Shown: piece after piece, positions 7,939 to 16,970 of the stretch
Position numbering within the stretch: position 1 is the stretch's first letter
Layout of the letters: each line of letters opens with the position of its first letter
Origin: Alphaproteobacteria bacterium
GTDB lineage: Bacteria > Pseudomonadota > Alphaproteobacteria > UBA8366
Direction of reading: 5' to 3'
Length of the DNA stretch: 64,000 nt
Assembly: GCA_028281325.1 (NCBI GenBank)
Contig: JANQKC010000027.1
Location: 62,001 to 126,000, forward strand
The notes under the pieces: model-generated
The model's database searches: none
Told to the model about the DNA's origin: nothing
What the model saw: the letters and a program-made list of their open reading frames with translations, nothing else
Translations under genes and position numbers: made by a program

Positions 7939-9264
7939 GTGCAGCAGATCCTCGAACAGTTCTTCCATGCGCTGCGATCGGCCGACGTTAACGTCACGCC
8001 CGCCGAGGCGATCGATGCGCACCGGACGCTGGAGACCGTCGGCTACGGCGACCGGCAATTGATGCGGGACGCGCTCTGCGTCGCCCTGGCGAAGACGGAG
8101 GGAGAGACGGAACGGTTCGAGCGATGCTTCGACGCCTTCTTCAGCCGCGACGAATTCGACGTCCCGCCGTCGCTCGACGACGCCGACGACGACCTTCTCG
8201 CCGACCAGCCGCTCGCCCAACTCGTGCTGCACGGCACCGAAAACGACCTCGCCCACGCGATGGAACAGGCCGCCGCCGAGGCCGGCGTCACCAACATCCG
8301 ATATATGACCCAACGCGGACTGATGGTCCGGCGCATCCTCGACGGCATGGGGCTGCGCGAGATGCAGGGACGCATGTTCGAACTGCGGCAATCGGATGCG
8401 CCGGGCGCGGCGGCCACCGCGGCGGCGCTGGAACAGGCGCGGGATTACCTGTTCGACCAGGCGCGGCAGTTCATCTCCCGGCAGTTCGAGCTTTACGCCC
8501 GGCCCGCCAGCGCCAAGCTGCACGAGGAAATCCTCGAGGAGCGCGCGCTATCTGTGGTCGAGCGCCGCGATTTCGAGACCATGCACCGCATCGTGAAACG
8601 TTTGGCGAAGCGGCTCGCCACCCGCTACAACCGCCGGCGCAAACACACCAAGCGCGGTGTTTTGGACGTGCGGCGCACGCTGCGGCGGAACATGGCGCAT
8701 GACGGCATTCCCTTCGAGACGGTGTGGAAGCAGACCAAGATCGAACGGCCGAAGATCGTCGTGATCTGCGACGTCTCGCAATCGGTCGCCGCGACGGCGC
8801 GGTTCCTGCTGATGTTCCTCTACTCGCTGAACGAGGTGATCGCCACACTGAAGTCCTACGCCTTCTCCGCCAGCCTCAGCGACATCAGCGAGATTCTGGA
8901 GGAAAAGTCCGTCGAGGACGCGATCCCCGACATCCTGGAGAAGATCGGCTTCCGGCCGACCGATTACGGCCAGGCGCTCGCCGATTTCGACGACGAACAC
9001 GCCGACACCGTGGACCGGCATACGACCGTCATCATCCTGGGCGACGGCCGCACCAACAACACCGACCCGCGCCTCGACCTGATGCGCGGCCTGCACAACC
9101 GGGCGAAGGCGGTGATCTGGCTGAATCCCGAGCCGGAGACATTCTGGGGCAGCGGCGATTCGGAGATGCACCGCTACCGCACCTTCTGTCACGTCGCCAA
9201 GACCTGCAACACGATCCTGGACCTGGAACGCATCATCGACGACGTGCTGAAAAGCTACTACTGA
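7939..9264 (+). CDS. CoxE-like von Willebrand factor A domain protein
   Basis: 441 residues with a GTG start. The N-terminal half is helical, with a basic stretch at ~225-250 (RYNRRRKHTKRG). The C-terminal VWA domain has the metal-binding MIDAS motif DVSQS (278-282), the second loop in FRPTDYGQAL and the third in IILGDGRTNN. This is the CoxE layout; such proteins work with a MoxR ATPase, the gene immediately upstream. It is probably cytoplasmic, as no signal or membrane segment is seen. It ends 27 bases from the convergent cupin gene. Confidence 0.85.
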   Translation: MQQILEQFFHALRSADVNVTPAEAIDAHRTLETVGYGDRQLMRDALCVALAKTEGETERFERCFDAFFSRDEFDVPPSLDDADDDLLADQPLAQLVLHGTENDLAHAMEQAAAEAGVTNIRYMTQRGLMVRRILDGMGLREMQGRMFELRQSDAPGAAATAAALEQARDYLFDQARQFISRQFELYARPASAKLHEEILEERALSVVERRDFETMHRIVKRLAKRLATRYNRRRKHTKRGVLDVRRTLRRNMAHDGIPFETVWKQTKIERPKIVVICDVSQSVAATARFLLMFLYSLNEVIATLKSYAFSASLSDISEILEEKSVEDAIPDILEKIGFRPTDYGQALADFDDEHADTVDRHTTVIILGDGRTNNTDPRLDLMRGLHNRAKAVIWLNPEPETFWGSGDSEMHRYRTFCHVAKTCNTILDLERIIDDVLKSYY

Positions 9265-9291
9265 CGCCGCCGGGCCGTCAGGGCCGGGTCG

Positions 9292-9852
9292 TCAGGAAAG
9301 CGGCGCCTTGTCCGCCGCCGAGGCACGTTGAGCGAGGCCTTCGTATTTCGACCAGTCCAGTTCCTGTTCTTCCAGGGTGTCCGGATCCCACATCTTACGC
9401 TCCAGGCCCAACACGTTGCCGCCGTAGACATGCAATCCGATGGCGGGCTGGTCGCTGGTGCATTCGGCCACATGGACGGCGCCGGCAGGCATGAAGATGA
9501 CGTCGCCCCGCGCAAGATCGATAGACCGCTCGTAGGTCAGCGACCCGTCGTCGTTGCGCGTATAGAGCGAGTTCTTTTCCGATCCCGACAGCACGAGGAT
9601 CGCCGCCCAGGTGCCGTGATCATGCGGCGGCGTGCGGCGGCCATCCGGGAACCGCACCTTCAGCAAGCTCAGATTCGGTGCGCGGTAGAACGCCTGCAAC
9701 GCATTGCCGCCGCTGCCCGTGAGATACGACATCGCATCGGCGACCCCGTCCAAGTCATCCTTGAGTTCGTTGATGACCGCAACCGCCGCCTTATGCGGGT
9801 AGTCATCCGCGGCCGTTTTCGAAAACCGTGCGACGAGTTCCGCGACGTCCAT
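9292..9852 (-). CDS. cysteine dioxygenase-like cupin protein
   Basis: 186 residues with a single cupin barrel. Metal-ligand histidines are visible in TPPHDHGTWAAIL (His77, His79) and in MPAGAVHVAE (His127), the three-histidine arrangement of the cysteine dioxygenase superfamily. It most resembles the bacterial branch annotated as cysteine dioxygenase or 3-mercaptopropionate-type thiol dioxygenase. The exact thiol substrate cannot be decided by eye. Family role: oxidises a thiol to a sulfinate using Fe(II) and O2. It stands alone, convergent with the VWA gene and divergent from the binding-protein gene. Confidence 0.75.
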   Translation of the reverse strand: MDVAELVARFSKTAADDYPHKAAVAVINELKDDLDGVADAMSYLTGSGGNALQAFYRAPNLSLLKVRFPDGRRTPPHDHGTWAAILVLSGSEKNSLYTRNDDGSLTYERSIDLARGDVIFMPAGAVHVAECTSDQPAIGLHVYGGNVLGLERKMWDPDTLEEQELDWSKYEGLAQRASAADKAPLS

Positions 9853-10021
9853 GTCCTTGCTCCCGATTTCTGAAATTTCCTTGGCATCCTAAAATTATCA
9901 GATTGAGTTCCCGCCCGCATCTTCCGCCTGCGCGTATTGGTTGCTACCCTTTACACTCTTGCCCGCAACCCGCCGAACAGGCATCGTCCGCAAAACTCGC
10001 TGACCTATAGGAGACCCCCAT

Positions 10022-10867
10022 ATGCTTCGGACCGCCTTTACCGCCCTGGCCGCGCTCGTGTTGATGATTTCAAGCGTTAGCGCCGGCGCGCTGGACCGGA
10101 TCAAGGAAACAGGCGTGATCAAGATCGGCTATCGGACCGACGCGCCGCCTTTCTCCTACAAGACTTCCAGCGGTGAATTGGCGGGCTACAGCATCGCCTT
10201 GTGCCAAGCTGTGGCGGTGCAAATCGAGCAGCAGCACAAGCTCAAGAAGCTGTCGTTGGAATACGTGCCGGTGACGGCGGAGAACCGGTTCAAGATGATC
10301 CAGGACGGCAAGGCCGACCTGCTATGCGGCGCCACGACGGCGACCCTGTCGCGGCGTGAGACCGTCGACTTCTCGCTGCCGACCTTCATCGACGGCGCCA
10401 GCGTCTTGATGCGGGCCGGCGGACCGCAGACCTTTGGCGACCTGGAAGGCCGGAAGATCGGCGTGCGCGCGGGAACGACGACCGAGGACGCCCTGCGCAA
10501 TACCGTGAAGGATCTGTCGATGACGGTGGAAACCGTCGCGGTCCAGGACCACAAGGACGGCGTCGCCAAACTGCTGAACAACGATATCACCGCCTATTTC
10601 GCCGACCGCGCGATCCTGGTCTACCTCATGGCCGGAAGCGGCGCGGCCGACAGGCTGTTCCTGTCCGACCAGCAGCTCACCTACGAGCCCTACGCCCTTG
10701 CGCTGCCGAAGGGCGACGGCGACTTCCGCCTCGCCGTGGACCGCGCGCTCAGCCGCATCTACCGCTCGAGCGGGATCGGCGCCCTGTTCGCCAAGACGTT
10801 TGGTGCAAACGCACAACCGACGGCGGAATTACGGGCGCTGTATCGGATCAGCGCACTGCCGAACTGA
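10022..10867 (+). CDS. periplasmic amino-acid-type substrate-binding protein (family 3)
   Basis: 281 residues. A signal peptide (~1-24) ends SVSAGA. The mature protein shows the family 3 solute-binding pattern: IKIGYRTDAPPFSY near the start, DLLCGATTATLSRRETVDFS in the first lobe and GRKIGVRAGTTTEDAL in the hinge/second lobe. Such proteins deliver polar amino acids to an ABC permease. No permease or ATPase gene is adjacent, so this is an orphan. It ends immediately before the convergent dioxygenase gene. Partners must be encoded elsewhere. Confidence 0.85.
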   Translation: MLRTAFTALAALVLMISSVSAGALDRIKETGVIKIGYRTDAPPFSYKTSSGELAGYSIALCQAVAVQIEQQHKLKKLSLEYVPVTAENRFKMIQDGKADLLCGATTATLSRRETVDFSLPTFIDGASVLMRAGGPQTFGDLEGRKIGVRAGTTTEDALRNTVKDLSMTVETVAVQDHKDGVAKLLNNDITAYFADRAILVYLMAGSGAADRLFLSDQQLTYEPYALALPKGDGDFRLAVDRALSRIYRSSGIGALFAKTFGANAQPTAELRALYRISALPN

Positions 10868-11752
10868 TCAGGCCAGCGCCATCCGGGCTTCGGCTTCCAA
10901 GGCCGGCGTCCAGCCGTGCTCCATCATCGAGGCGCGCCAGTGAATACGCCGCTCCTCGGGCGGATAGTCGCCGGTCGCCGCGTGGACGAGGCAACGGTTG
11001 TCCCAAATGATCAGGTCGTCGACCTGCCACGCGTGCCGGTAATCGCCATCCGGTGATTCGACATAATCGGTGAGAGTCGCGATCAGGTCGTCGCTCTCGG
11101 CCCTGTCCAGACCTTCGACCTCCATCACTTGGCCCGGGTTGAAATAGATCGTCTTGCGCCCGGTTTCTGGGTGCACCCGGACCAGCGCATGCACCGCGGC
11201 GGGACGCACGCGATCTTCGTCCTCCAGCAGTTGCACCTCGCGTTTCAACCGGCCGCCGTATTTGTAGGACGCGCGCAGTCCTTCGATGCGGCGCTTCAGC
11301 GTATCCGGCAATGCGTCATAGATGGCATAGGCGTTGGAGAACAGCGTGTCGCCGCCCCGGCTCGGGATGGCGCGCGCGTAAAGCTGCGTCGCCTTGGCCG
11401 TGACATAGTCGTAGGAGGTATCCGTATGCCACACCGCGCCGCGCTTCACGAGATTGACCGACGGGGTCTTCTCCGCCCCCTTCTTCGTATCGACGATCTT
11501 GTTGTCCATGACCATCAGGTCGGGAAGGACGGGGTGGCGGCTCTTTTGCACGATATGCGGACGGACCGGGCCGTACCGCCGGCCATGGGCGAGGAAATCC
11601 TCCATCGCCAAGTCCTGGCCCCGGAACACCAATACGATACGGTCGAGGAAGGCGGCATAGATTTCGGCGAAATCGCCATCGTCGAGCGTCTTGAGATCGA
11701 CGCCGGATATCTCCGCGCCGATCTTGGCGCTCAGCGGTCGTATCTTCAGCAT
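10868..11752 (-). CDS. TauD/TfdA-family Fe(II)/2-oxoglutarate dioxygenase
   Basis: 294 residues from ATG 11752, chosen over the longer ORF because a GAGGAG ribosome binding site lies just upstream and the N-terminus (LKIRPLSAKIGAEISGVDL) is the family start. The iron ligands are WHTD (His109, Asp111) and the distal His in RCLVHAATGDY. The 2-oxoglutarate-binding Arg is probably in ERRIHWR. It should couple 2-oxoglutarate decarboxylation to substrate hydroxylation, as in taurine or phenoxyacid catabolism. The substrate is unknown. It lies next to a paralogue at 11778 on the same strand, 25 bases apart. Confidence 0.88.
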   Translation of the reverse strand: MLKIRPLSAKIGAEISGVDLKTLDDGDFAEIYAAFLDRIVLVFRGQDLAMEDFLAHGRRYGPVRPHIVQKSRHPVLPDLMVMDNKIVDTKKGAEKTPSVNLVKRGAVWHTDTSYDYVTAKATQLYARAIPSRGGDTLFSNAYAIYDALPDTLKRRIEGLRASYKYGGRLKREVQLLEDEDRVRPAAVHALVRVHPETGRKTIYFNPGQVMEVEGLDRAESDDLIATLTDYVESPDGDYRHAWQVDDLIIWDNRCLVHAATGDYPPEERRIHWRASMMEHGWTPALEAEARMALA

Positions 11753-11777
11753 GGTGGCGTCTCCTCTGTCGGAGCGA

Positions 11778-12632
11778 CTATTCCGCCGCCGCGCAGCTTC
11801 CATCCGCCGTATCCGCGATCGACACACGCCAGTGGATACGGTCCTCCTCCGGCGGATAATCGCCGGCCGCCTTATGGACCAGGCACCGGTTATCCCAGAT
11901 CACGATGTCGCCCACCCGCCATGCGTGACTGTATTCCGCGTCCGGTTGGATCATCAAATCGGCAAGCTCCGCGATGACGTCGGCGCTCTGCCGTTCCTCC
12001 AGGCCGTCGATATAGACGATCTTACCGGGGTCGAAATACAGCGACGTGCGACCGGTTTCCCGATGGGTGCGGAACAGCGGGTGCAGCACCGGTGTCCAGT
12101 CGCGGTCCTCCTCGTTCAACAGCGTCCGCGCCACCTTGCTGCTGCTGTAGATGTAAGCGCCCTTGCGTCCCTCCAGCAGGGTTTTCAAGCGGTCCGGCAA
12201 GGCGTCATAGGCCATGTACATGCTGGCGAAATGCGTATTCCCGCCCCGGCTCGGCACCGCCAGGGCATAAAGCTGGGTCGCCTTGAACGGCACTTCGTCG
12301 TAGGCGCCGTCGGTATGGAAGCTGAAACCGCCGCGACGGTAGACCGCGTCGATCAGCTTGCCGTCGGAATCGAACTTATTGGTCCCCAGCATCGTGATCT
12401 CAGGGTAGTCCGGATGCCGGGTGGATTTGGACGGGTGTAAGGCGATCTCGCCGCACCGCCGGCTGTAGCGGAGGAAGTCGTCGATTTCGAGCTCTTGATC
12501 GCGCACCACGATGACGCCGTATTTCAGCCACGCCGCGTAGATCGGCGCGAAGCCGTCGTCGTCGATTTGCCTCACATCGACGCCGGTAATCTCGCCGCCG
12601 ATATTCGGTCCTAAGGAACGGACTTGCAGCAT
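11778..12632 (-). CDS. TauD/TfdA-family dioxygenase, tandem paralogue
   Basis: 284 residues with the same fold as the downstream gene. The N-terminus is LQVRSLGPNIGGEITGVDV, the iron ligands are FHTDG (His106, Asp108) and the distal His is in RCLVHKAAGDYPPEE. The two proteins share many short blocks (KATQLYA, SRGG, IWDNRCLVH, GDYPPEE), consistent with an old tandem duplication followed by divergence, since the metal-site flanks and central loop differ. They may act on related substrates, and operon transcription is likely. The genes alone give no direct hint of substrate. Confidence 0.87.
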   Translation of the reverse strand: MLQVRSLGPNIGGEITGVDVRQIDDDGFAPIYAAWLKYGVIVVRDQELEIDDFLRYSRRCGEIALHPSKSTRHPDYPEITMLGTNKFDSDGKLIDAVYRRGGFSFHTDGAYDEVPFKATQLYALAVPSRGGNTHFASMYMAYDALPDRLKTLLEGRKGAYIYSSSKVARTLLNEEDRDWTPVLHPLFRTHRETGRTSLYFDPGKIVYIDGLEERQSADVIAELADLMIQPDAEYSHAWRVGDIVIWDNRCLVHKAAGDYPPEEDRIHWRVSIADTADGSCAAAE

Positions 12633-12770
12633 TGCTCGCCCCCTCTCCTAACCAACTGTCGAAGTGAACTGACGCGGTGCGACCAAGGATATCCATCGTC
12701 ACAACCGGTGACAAATTGATGCCCGCCCGCGCCGCCGCGAACATCCCCTGCGATGGCCGACCGGGACGTT

Positions 12771-13250
12771 CTAGGCCCCCGTCTCCTCGTCGTTATTCAC
12801 CTCGGCCTTCACTTCCCACCGTCCGCCGTCGTTCTGCTGCCAGTAGGTCATCTTGAACCCGGCGTCCTTGCAACTCTTCCAACGGTCGCGCGCGCGGGCC
12901 ACGGCTTCGTCGTCGCGGCCGTCGAACATGTCGCAACAGAGGTCGTAGCTCTCCAGCTTGGACGATTCCGCCCCATCGACCAGAAACAGCACGGTCGCGT
13001 CGTTCGGATTCTCGTCCTCGTGGGTCAGCCAAACCGGCTGCAATTCGGGATAGCCCTCCCGCCGCGTGCCGTGCGGCAGGAAACCGTCCTTCTTGTAGGT
13101 CCAGAGCTGGTTGTTCAGCGCCTCGACGCGCTGCTCGGTCCCGATCAGGACAACGGCGCGCCAATCGCGCTCCAGCGTCTTTTCCAGAAGCTGCGGCAAT
13201 GCCCGTTCGAGGGGCAACCGTTGCAGATGATAGAACCGAACCTCCGTCAC
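12771..13250 (-). CDS. holC: DNA polymerase III chi subunit
   Basis: 159 residues from GTG 13250. The ORF track merges it with a 257-residue upstream extension that is antisense-type noise inside pepA. The N-terminus TEVRFYHLQRLPLERALPQL and the segment VLIGTEQRVEALNNQLWTY are the HolC signature. Chi links the clamp loader to single-stranded DNA-binding protein during replication. It follows pepA by 17 bases on the same strand, the usual pepA-holC pair of proteobacteria. A GGAGGG element lies ~12 bases before the start codon. Confidence 0.88.
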   Translation of the reverse strand: MTEVRFYHLQRLPLERALPQLLEKTLERDWRAVVLIGTEQRVEALNNQLWTYKKDGFLPHGTRREGYPELQPVWLTHEDENPNDATVLFLVDGAESSKLESYDLCCDMFDGRDDEAVARARDRWKSCKDAGFKMTYWQQNDGGRWEVKAEVNNDEETGA

Positions 13251-13267
13251 GACGCCGGGCCGCCCTC

Positions 13268-14746
13268 CTACCGCTCGTAGTGATCCTTGATCAGCCGGTC
13301 GAGCAGGCGGACCCCATAACCGGTCCCCCCTTTCGGCACGGTATCGGCGGTCTTGTTCGACCAGGCCATCCCGGCGATATCGAGATGCGCCCACGGCACC
13401 TTGTTGGTGAAACGCTGCAGGAACTGCGCCGCCGTGATCGAACCGGCATCGCGGCCGCCGATATTCTTCATGTCGGCGACATCCGTGTTCAGCATCTTGT
13501 CGTAGGCGTCGTCGATCGGCATCCGCCACACCTTCTCGCCGGTGGCGTCGCCGGCCGCCGAGAGCCGCTCGCTGAGGGTATCGTCGTTGGAGAACATGCC
13601 GGCATATTCGTGGCCAAGGCTGACGATGATCGCACCGGTCAGCGTCGCCAGATCGATCATGAAACGCGGCTTGAAACGGTCTTGGCAATACCAGAGCGCA
13701 TCGGCAAGCACCAACCGCCCTTCCGCGTCGGTATTCAACACCTCGATCGTCTGCCCGGACATCGACGTGACAATATCGCCCGGCCGCTGCGCGTTGCCGT
13801 CCGGCATGTTCTCCACCAGGCCGATGATGCCGATCACGTTCGCCTTGGACTTTCGCCCGGCGACCGCCTTCATCAGGCCGGAAACGGTGCCGGCGCCGCC
13901 CATGTCCCATTTCATGTCGCCCATGCCCGCGGGCGGCTTCAGCGAGATACCGCCGGTATCGAAGGTCACGCCCTTGCCGATGAACGCGACCGGCTTGCGC
14001 GTCTTGGGGCCACCGTTCCACTGCATGACGACGAGTTGACTTTCACGGCGCGACCCCTGGCCGACGCCCAAAAGGGATCCCATGCCGAGCTTCGCCATCT
14101 GCTTTTCGCCCAGCACTTCGACCTTGACGCCGAGCGACGTCAGTTTGCGGGCCTCGCGCGCAAATGTCGCGGGATAGAGCTTGTTGGGCGGCTCGGAGAC
14201 CAAGTCGCGCGTGAAGAACACGCCGTCCGCCACCTTGCCGAGCGGGCCGAACGCCCGCCGTGCGGCCGCCGCCCCCTTCACCGAAATCTTCAGCGCCGTC
14301 AGGCTGTGCTTCTTCATCGGCCGCTTCTTCGTGCGGTACTTAGCGAATTGGTAGCTGCGCAACAAGGCGCCATAGGCGATCTGCACCGCCATGTCGCGCT
14401 GCCCCTTGCCGCCGAAATCGACCGCGACCGATGCCGTCTTCTCGCCGGCGCCGGCGAGATGGGCGAAGAGTCGTCCCCCAAGGTCGGCCTGCTCCCGCTC
14501 CGACATCTCCTCCTTGCCGAGGCCGACCAAAACGATCCGGCTCACGGCAATCCCGGCCGGCGCGACCACGTCGAGAATCTGCTTTGCCTTGCCTTCGAAG
14601 GAGCCATGCTTCAGCGCCCGGGTCAGCGCGCCGTCGGTGGCGTTATCGACATCCTTGGCCACGACGCCAAGTTTCTTGCCGTCCGGCACGCCCAAAACAA
14701 GTGCGCCCGACTTGGGCAACGAAGGTTCGGCGAAGGAAATTTTCAT
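13268..14746 (-). CDS. pepA: leucyl aminopeptidase (M17)
   Basis: 492 residues from ATG 14746 (MKISFAE), the family N-terminus. The M17 signature NTDAEGRLVLADAL is present, as are the metal-binding and catalytic segments FIGKGVTFDTGGISLKP and the Lys/Arg active-site environment around WDMGGAGTV. It releases N-terminal residues, preferring Leu, as a two-metal hexameric enzyme in the cytoplasm; in some bacteria PepA also binds DNA. It is co-oriented with holC and divergent from lptF, the standard alphaproteobacterial arrangement. Confidence 0.95.
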   Translation of the reverse strand: MKISFAEPSLPKSGALVLGVPDGKKLGVVAKDVDNATDGALTRALKHGSFEGKAKQILDVVAPAGIAVSRIVLVGLGKEEMSEREQADLGGRLFAHLAGAGEKTASVAVDFGGKGQRDMAVQIAYGALLRSYQFAKYRTKKRPMKKHSLTALKISVKGAAAARRAFGPLGKVADGVFFTRDLVSEPPNKLYPATFAREARKLTSLGVKVEVLGEKQMAKLGMGSLLGVGQGSRRESQLVVMQWNGGPKTRKPVAFIGKGVTFDTGGISLKPPAGMGDMKWDMGGAGTVSGLMKAVAGRKSKANVIGIIGLVENMPDGNAQRPGDIVTSMSGQTIEVLNTDAEGRLVLADALWYCQDRFKPRFMIDLATLTGAIIVSLGHEYAGMFSNDDTLSERLSAAGDATGEKVWRMPIDDAYDKMLNTDVADMKNIGGRDAGSITAAQFLQRFTNKVPWAHLDIAGMAWSNKTADTVPKGGTGYGVRLLDRLIKDHYER

Positions 14747-14923
14747 ATGCACCTCTCGACGTTCAGGATCATGACTTTCTTGTGAACAATATCTACCGAT
14801 GGACGCTGCCATCAGCCCCGGAAACACCGCAATCTATCGTTCTTCGGGAAAAATGGAAGCCCGCCGGCGCCGCCCATGCCCAATTGATATCACAGACGCG
14901 CGCCCGTGGCGGCGCAAACAGCG

Positions 14924-14952
14924 TTGACCCCGCAAGCCGCGATCGATACAGC
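14924..14952 (+). promoter_or_regulatory. promoter candidate upstream of lptF
   Basis: TTGACC and TACAGC are separated by 17 bases, ~90 bases before the lptF start codon. The -35 is good and the -10 weak. The whole 296-base pepA/lptF divergent gap holds no other recognisable element. Confidence 0.3.
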
Positions 14953-15042
14953 TTGTTCCGTAACGCATTGGGATTCGGATGCGGCGCTTAGTGTCTGCCG
15001 CACCGGCTGGCGATTTCACAACGCGGAGCACCATCGACAGGC

Positions 15043-16218
15043 ATGAAGAGCATCACCTGGTACATCGTGCGCCAAGTGACAGCGGTAACGCTGTTGGCGG
15101 CGTTCGTGCTGTGTTTCATGGTTTGGTTGTTCCGCTCGCTGGATATCGTCGACATGATGCTCAACCGTGGGCTTGCGCTGTCGGACTTCCTGCATTTCGC
15201 ATCTCTTCAACTGCCGCGGTTCTTCCTGTTCGTCGGCCCCATGGCTGTCTTCGGCGCAGCGCTCTTCACCTATAACAAAATGATCATGGACAGCGAGCTG
15301 ATCGTCCTCCGCTCCGCGGGCCTCAGCCCTTTCACCTTGGCAAAGCCGGTCATCATCGTCGGAGCCGTCGTCTCGATCTTCTCACTCTTCCTCAGCGTCT
15401 ATCTCGTTCCGCTGACCTATCGGGAATTCAAGGAACTTGAGTTCAAGTACCGTCAGGACCTCCCGAAACTGTTGTTGCAGGAGGGTGTCTTTACCAATTT
15501 GATGGCCGGTATCACGGTATATTTCAAAGACGTCGGGGAAGACGGCGAACTGCGTAATGTCATTATTCACGACAACCGGAACCGCGCCCAGCCGATGACG
15601 TATGTCGCGGACTGGGGGCGACTGATGGAATCCCGGAACGGCCAATGGATGGCGGAACTCTCACAGGGCAGCGGCCAGGTACTCAAGCGCGGCGTCTCCG
15701 AATGCGGCCCGGAGGAAGCGGCGGCTGGAACGGCAACCGGCTGTGCCTTTCCCCGCTTCGAGTATTTCATCGGCGACCGCGCGGATAACTTCAGCCTCAA
15801 TCTCTTCGACAATGACAAGGAGCGTACCGGTCGGAAAACGCGCGAGTACTTCCTGATGGAGCTATACAACGCCGCGCCGGACAACCCGCGCCGTCCGACC
15901 TTCCTCGCGGAATTTCACAGTCGCCTTACGAAACCCTTCCTGCCGCTAACCTGCGCGCTGCTCGGCGTCGCCATTATCCTGTCGGGCAACTTCAATCGCC
16001 GCGGTCAACTGAAACTGATCCTGCTGGCGGTCGGGGTCGCCGGGGCGATCATCATCGGGAACCACGTGCTGCACAATTACGCGCCGCGATTCCCAGTGCT
16101 GAACATAGCCATGTATGCCAACGTGGTGCTGCCGATCATCATAAGCCTGATGATCCTCTTGTTCCCGCGGCGACTTGGGCGACCGTCCGCGCCGGCAATC
16201 GGCCCGCCGGCGACCTAG
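15043..16218 (+). CDS. lptF: LPS export ABC transporter permease LptF
   Basis: 391 residues of the YjgP/YjgQ family. Membrane segments are grouped at the N-terminus (~10-115, three helices) and C-terminus (~300-375, three helices), around a periplasmic beta-jellyroll-like domain. With LptG and LptB it extracts LPS from the inner membrane and passes it to LptC/A/D. The sequence SELIVLRSAGLSPFTLAKP is the cytoplasmic coupling-helix region. Normally lptF and lptG are adjacent; here three opposite-strand genes separate them. Its TAG stop shares the palindrome CTAG with the stop of the convergent DprE2-like gene. Confidence 0.92.
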   Translation: MKSITWYIVRQVTAVTLLAAFVLCFMVWLFRSLDIVDMMLNRGLALSDFLHFASLQLPRFFLFVGPMAVFGAALFTYNKMIMDSELIVLRSAGLSPFTLAKPVIIVGAVVSIFSLFLSVYLVPLTYREFKELEFKYRQDLPKLLLQEGVFTNLMAGITVYFKDVGEDGELRNVIIHDNRNRAQPMTYVADWGRLMESRNGQWMAELSQGSGQVLKRGVSECGPEEAAAGTATGCAFPRFEYFIGDRADNFSLNLFDNDKERTGRKTREYFLMELYNAAPDNPRRPTFLAEFHSRLTKPFLPLTCALLGVAIILSGNFNRRGQLKLILLAVGVAGAIIIGNHVLHNYAPRFPVLNIAMYANVVLPIIISLMILLFPRRLGRPSAPAIGPPAT

Positions 16219-16970
16219 ATACTCAGCCGTTTGAAGATCGGTTCCGGAATGGATTTGATGATCGTCATGATCAGAAACCAGAAATTGGGGAAATAGGCCG
16301 TTTCCCGCCCCTTGTCGCTGAGCCGCAAACAAGCGGCCGCGCACGCCTCCGGCGACGCGACGAGGAAGAGGCCCGGCAATCCGAATGTCATATCGGTGTC
16401 GAGGAAACCGGCCTTGACCGTCGTTACCGACACGCCCGCGGGAAACAGGCGTGCCCGCAGGCCCTGCAAGTACAGGTTCAACGCGCCCTTCGCCGATCCA
16501 TAGAGATAGTTTTTCCGGCGACCGCGATCGCCCGCGACGGATGACAGAACCACCAAGCGACCGTCGCCTTGCTTTTCCAAGATCGGGGCCAAGCGGTCGA
16601 GAATGGAGACGGCGCCCAGGTAATTCACATTGACGGTCTGGCGCGCAAGATCGAAATCCTCGTCGGTGGCGTCCTGCTCGTGCATCGCGCCGAACAGCAG
16701 GAAGACATCGATTGCCGTATCGCGGCGCGCGCAGTCCGCGGCAAAATCCGCATGGCTATCGAAATCCTCGGCGTCGAACGCCACGACATCGACGAAGACG
16801 CCGGCGCGCAGCGCGACATCGGCCGCCGTGCGGTTCAGGTCGTCGGTGTCCCGCCCGGCAAGCACGATATCCGCCCCTTGCCGCGCGGCGAGGCGGGCAA
16901 AGGCCCGGCCCACCGACGACGACGCGCCGAGCACCAGCCAGGTTCGCTTCTGCGGTGCCGTCTCGCTCAT
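16215..16970 (-). CDS. DprE2-like reductase of decaprenylphosphoryl-arabinose synthesis
   Basis: 251 residues, short-chain dehydrogenase fold. The nucleotide-binding motif is VLGASSSVGRAFA, and the catalytic Ser is in VVLSSVAGDRGRRKN with YxxxK as YGSAK. The block after the Ser and the C-terminal ending IIKSIPEPIFKRLSI closely recall mycobacterial DprE2, which reduces the 2-keto sugar lipid made by DprE1 to decaprenylphosphoryl-D-arabinofuranose. It overlaps the DprE1-like gene by four bases, as a true partner would. A generic SDR reading is excluded mainly by this context and the C-terminal motif. Lipid length in this organism is unknown (decaprenyl is by analogy). Confidence 0.85.
   Translation of the reverse strand: MSETAPQKRTWLVLGASSSVGRAFARLAARQGADIVLAGRDTDDLNRTAADVALRAGVFVDVVAFDAEDFDSHADFAADCARRDTAIDVFLLFGAMHEQDATDEDFDLARQTVNVNYLGAVSILDRLAPILEKQGDGRLVVLSSVAGDRGRRKNYLYGSAKGALNLYLQGLRARLFPAGVSVTTVKAGFLDTDMTFGLPGLFLVASPEACAAACLRLSDKGRETAYFPNFWFLIMTIIKSIPEPIFKRLSI

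Noticed and set aside
10868-12632. The two TauD-type genes as a recent duplication or repeat
   Set aside because: Shared blocks are short and the rest is clearly diverged, so this is an old duplication and not a repeat feature.
12771-14021. 416-residue ORF reported as one protein
   Set aside because: Only the last 159 residues are a gene (holC, GTG start at 13250); the rest is an out-of-frame reading of pepA.
13199-14785. 528-residue plus-strand ORF opposite pepA
   Set aside because: Arg/His/Pro-rich antisense frame; pepA carries the M17 signature on the other strand.
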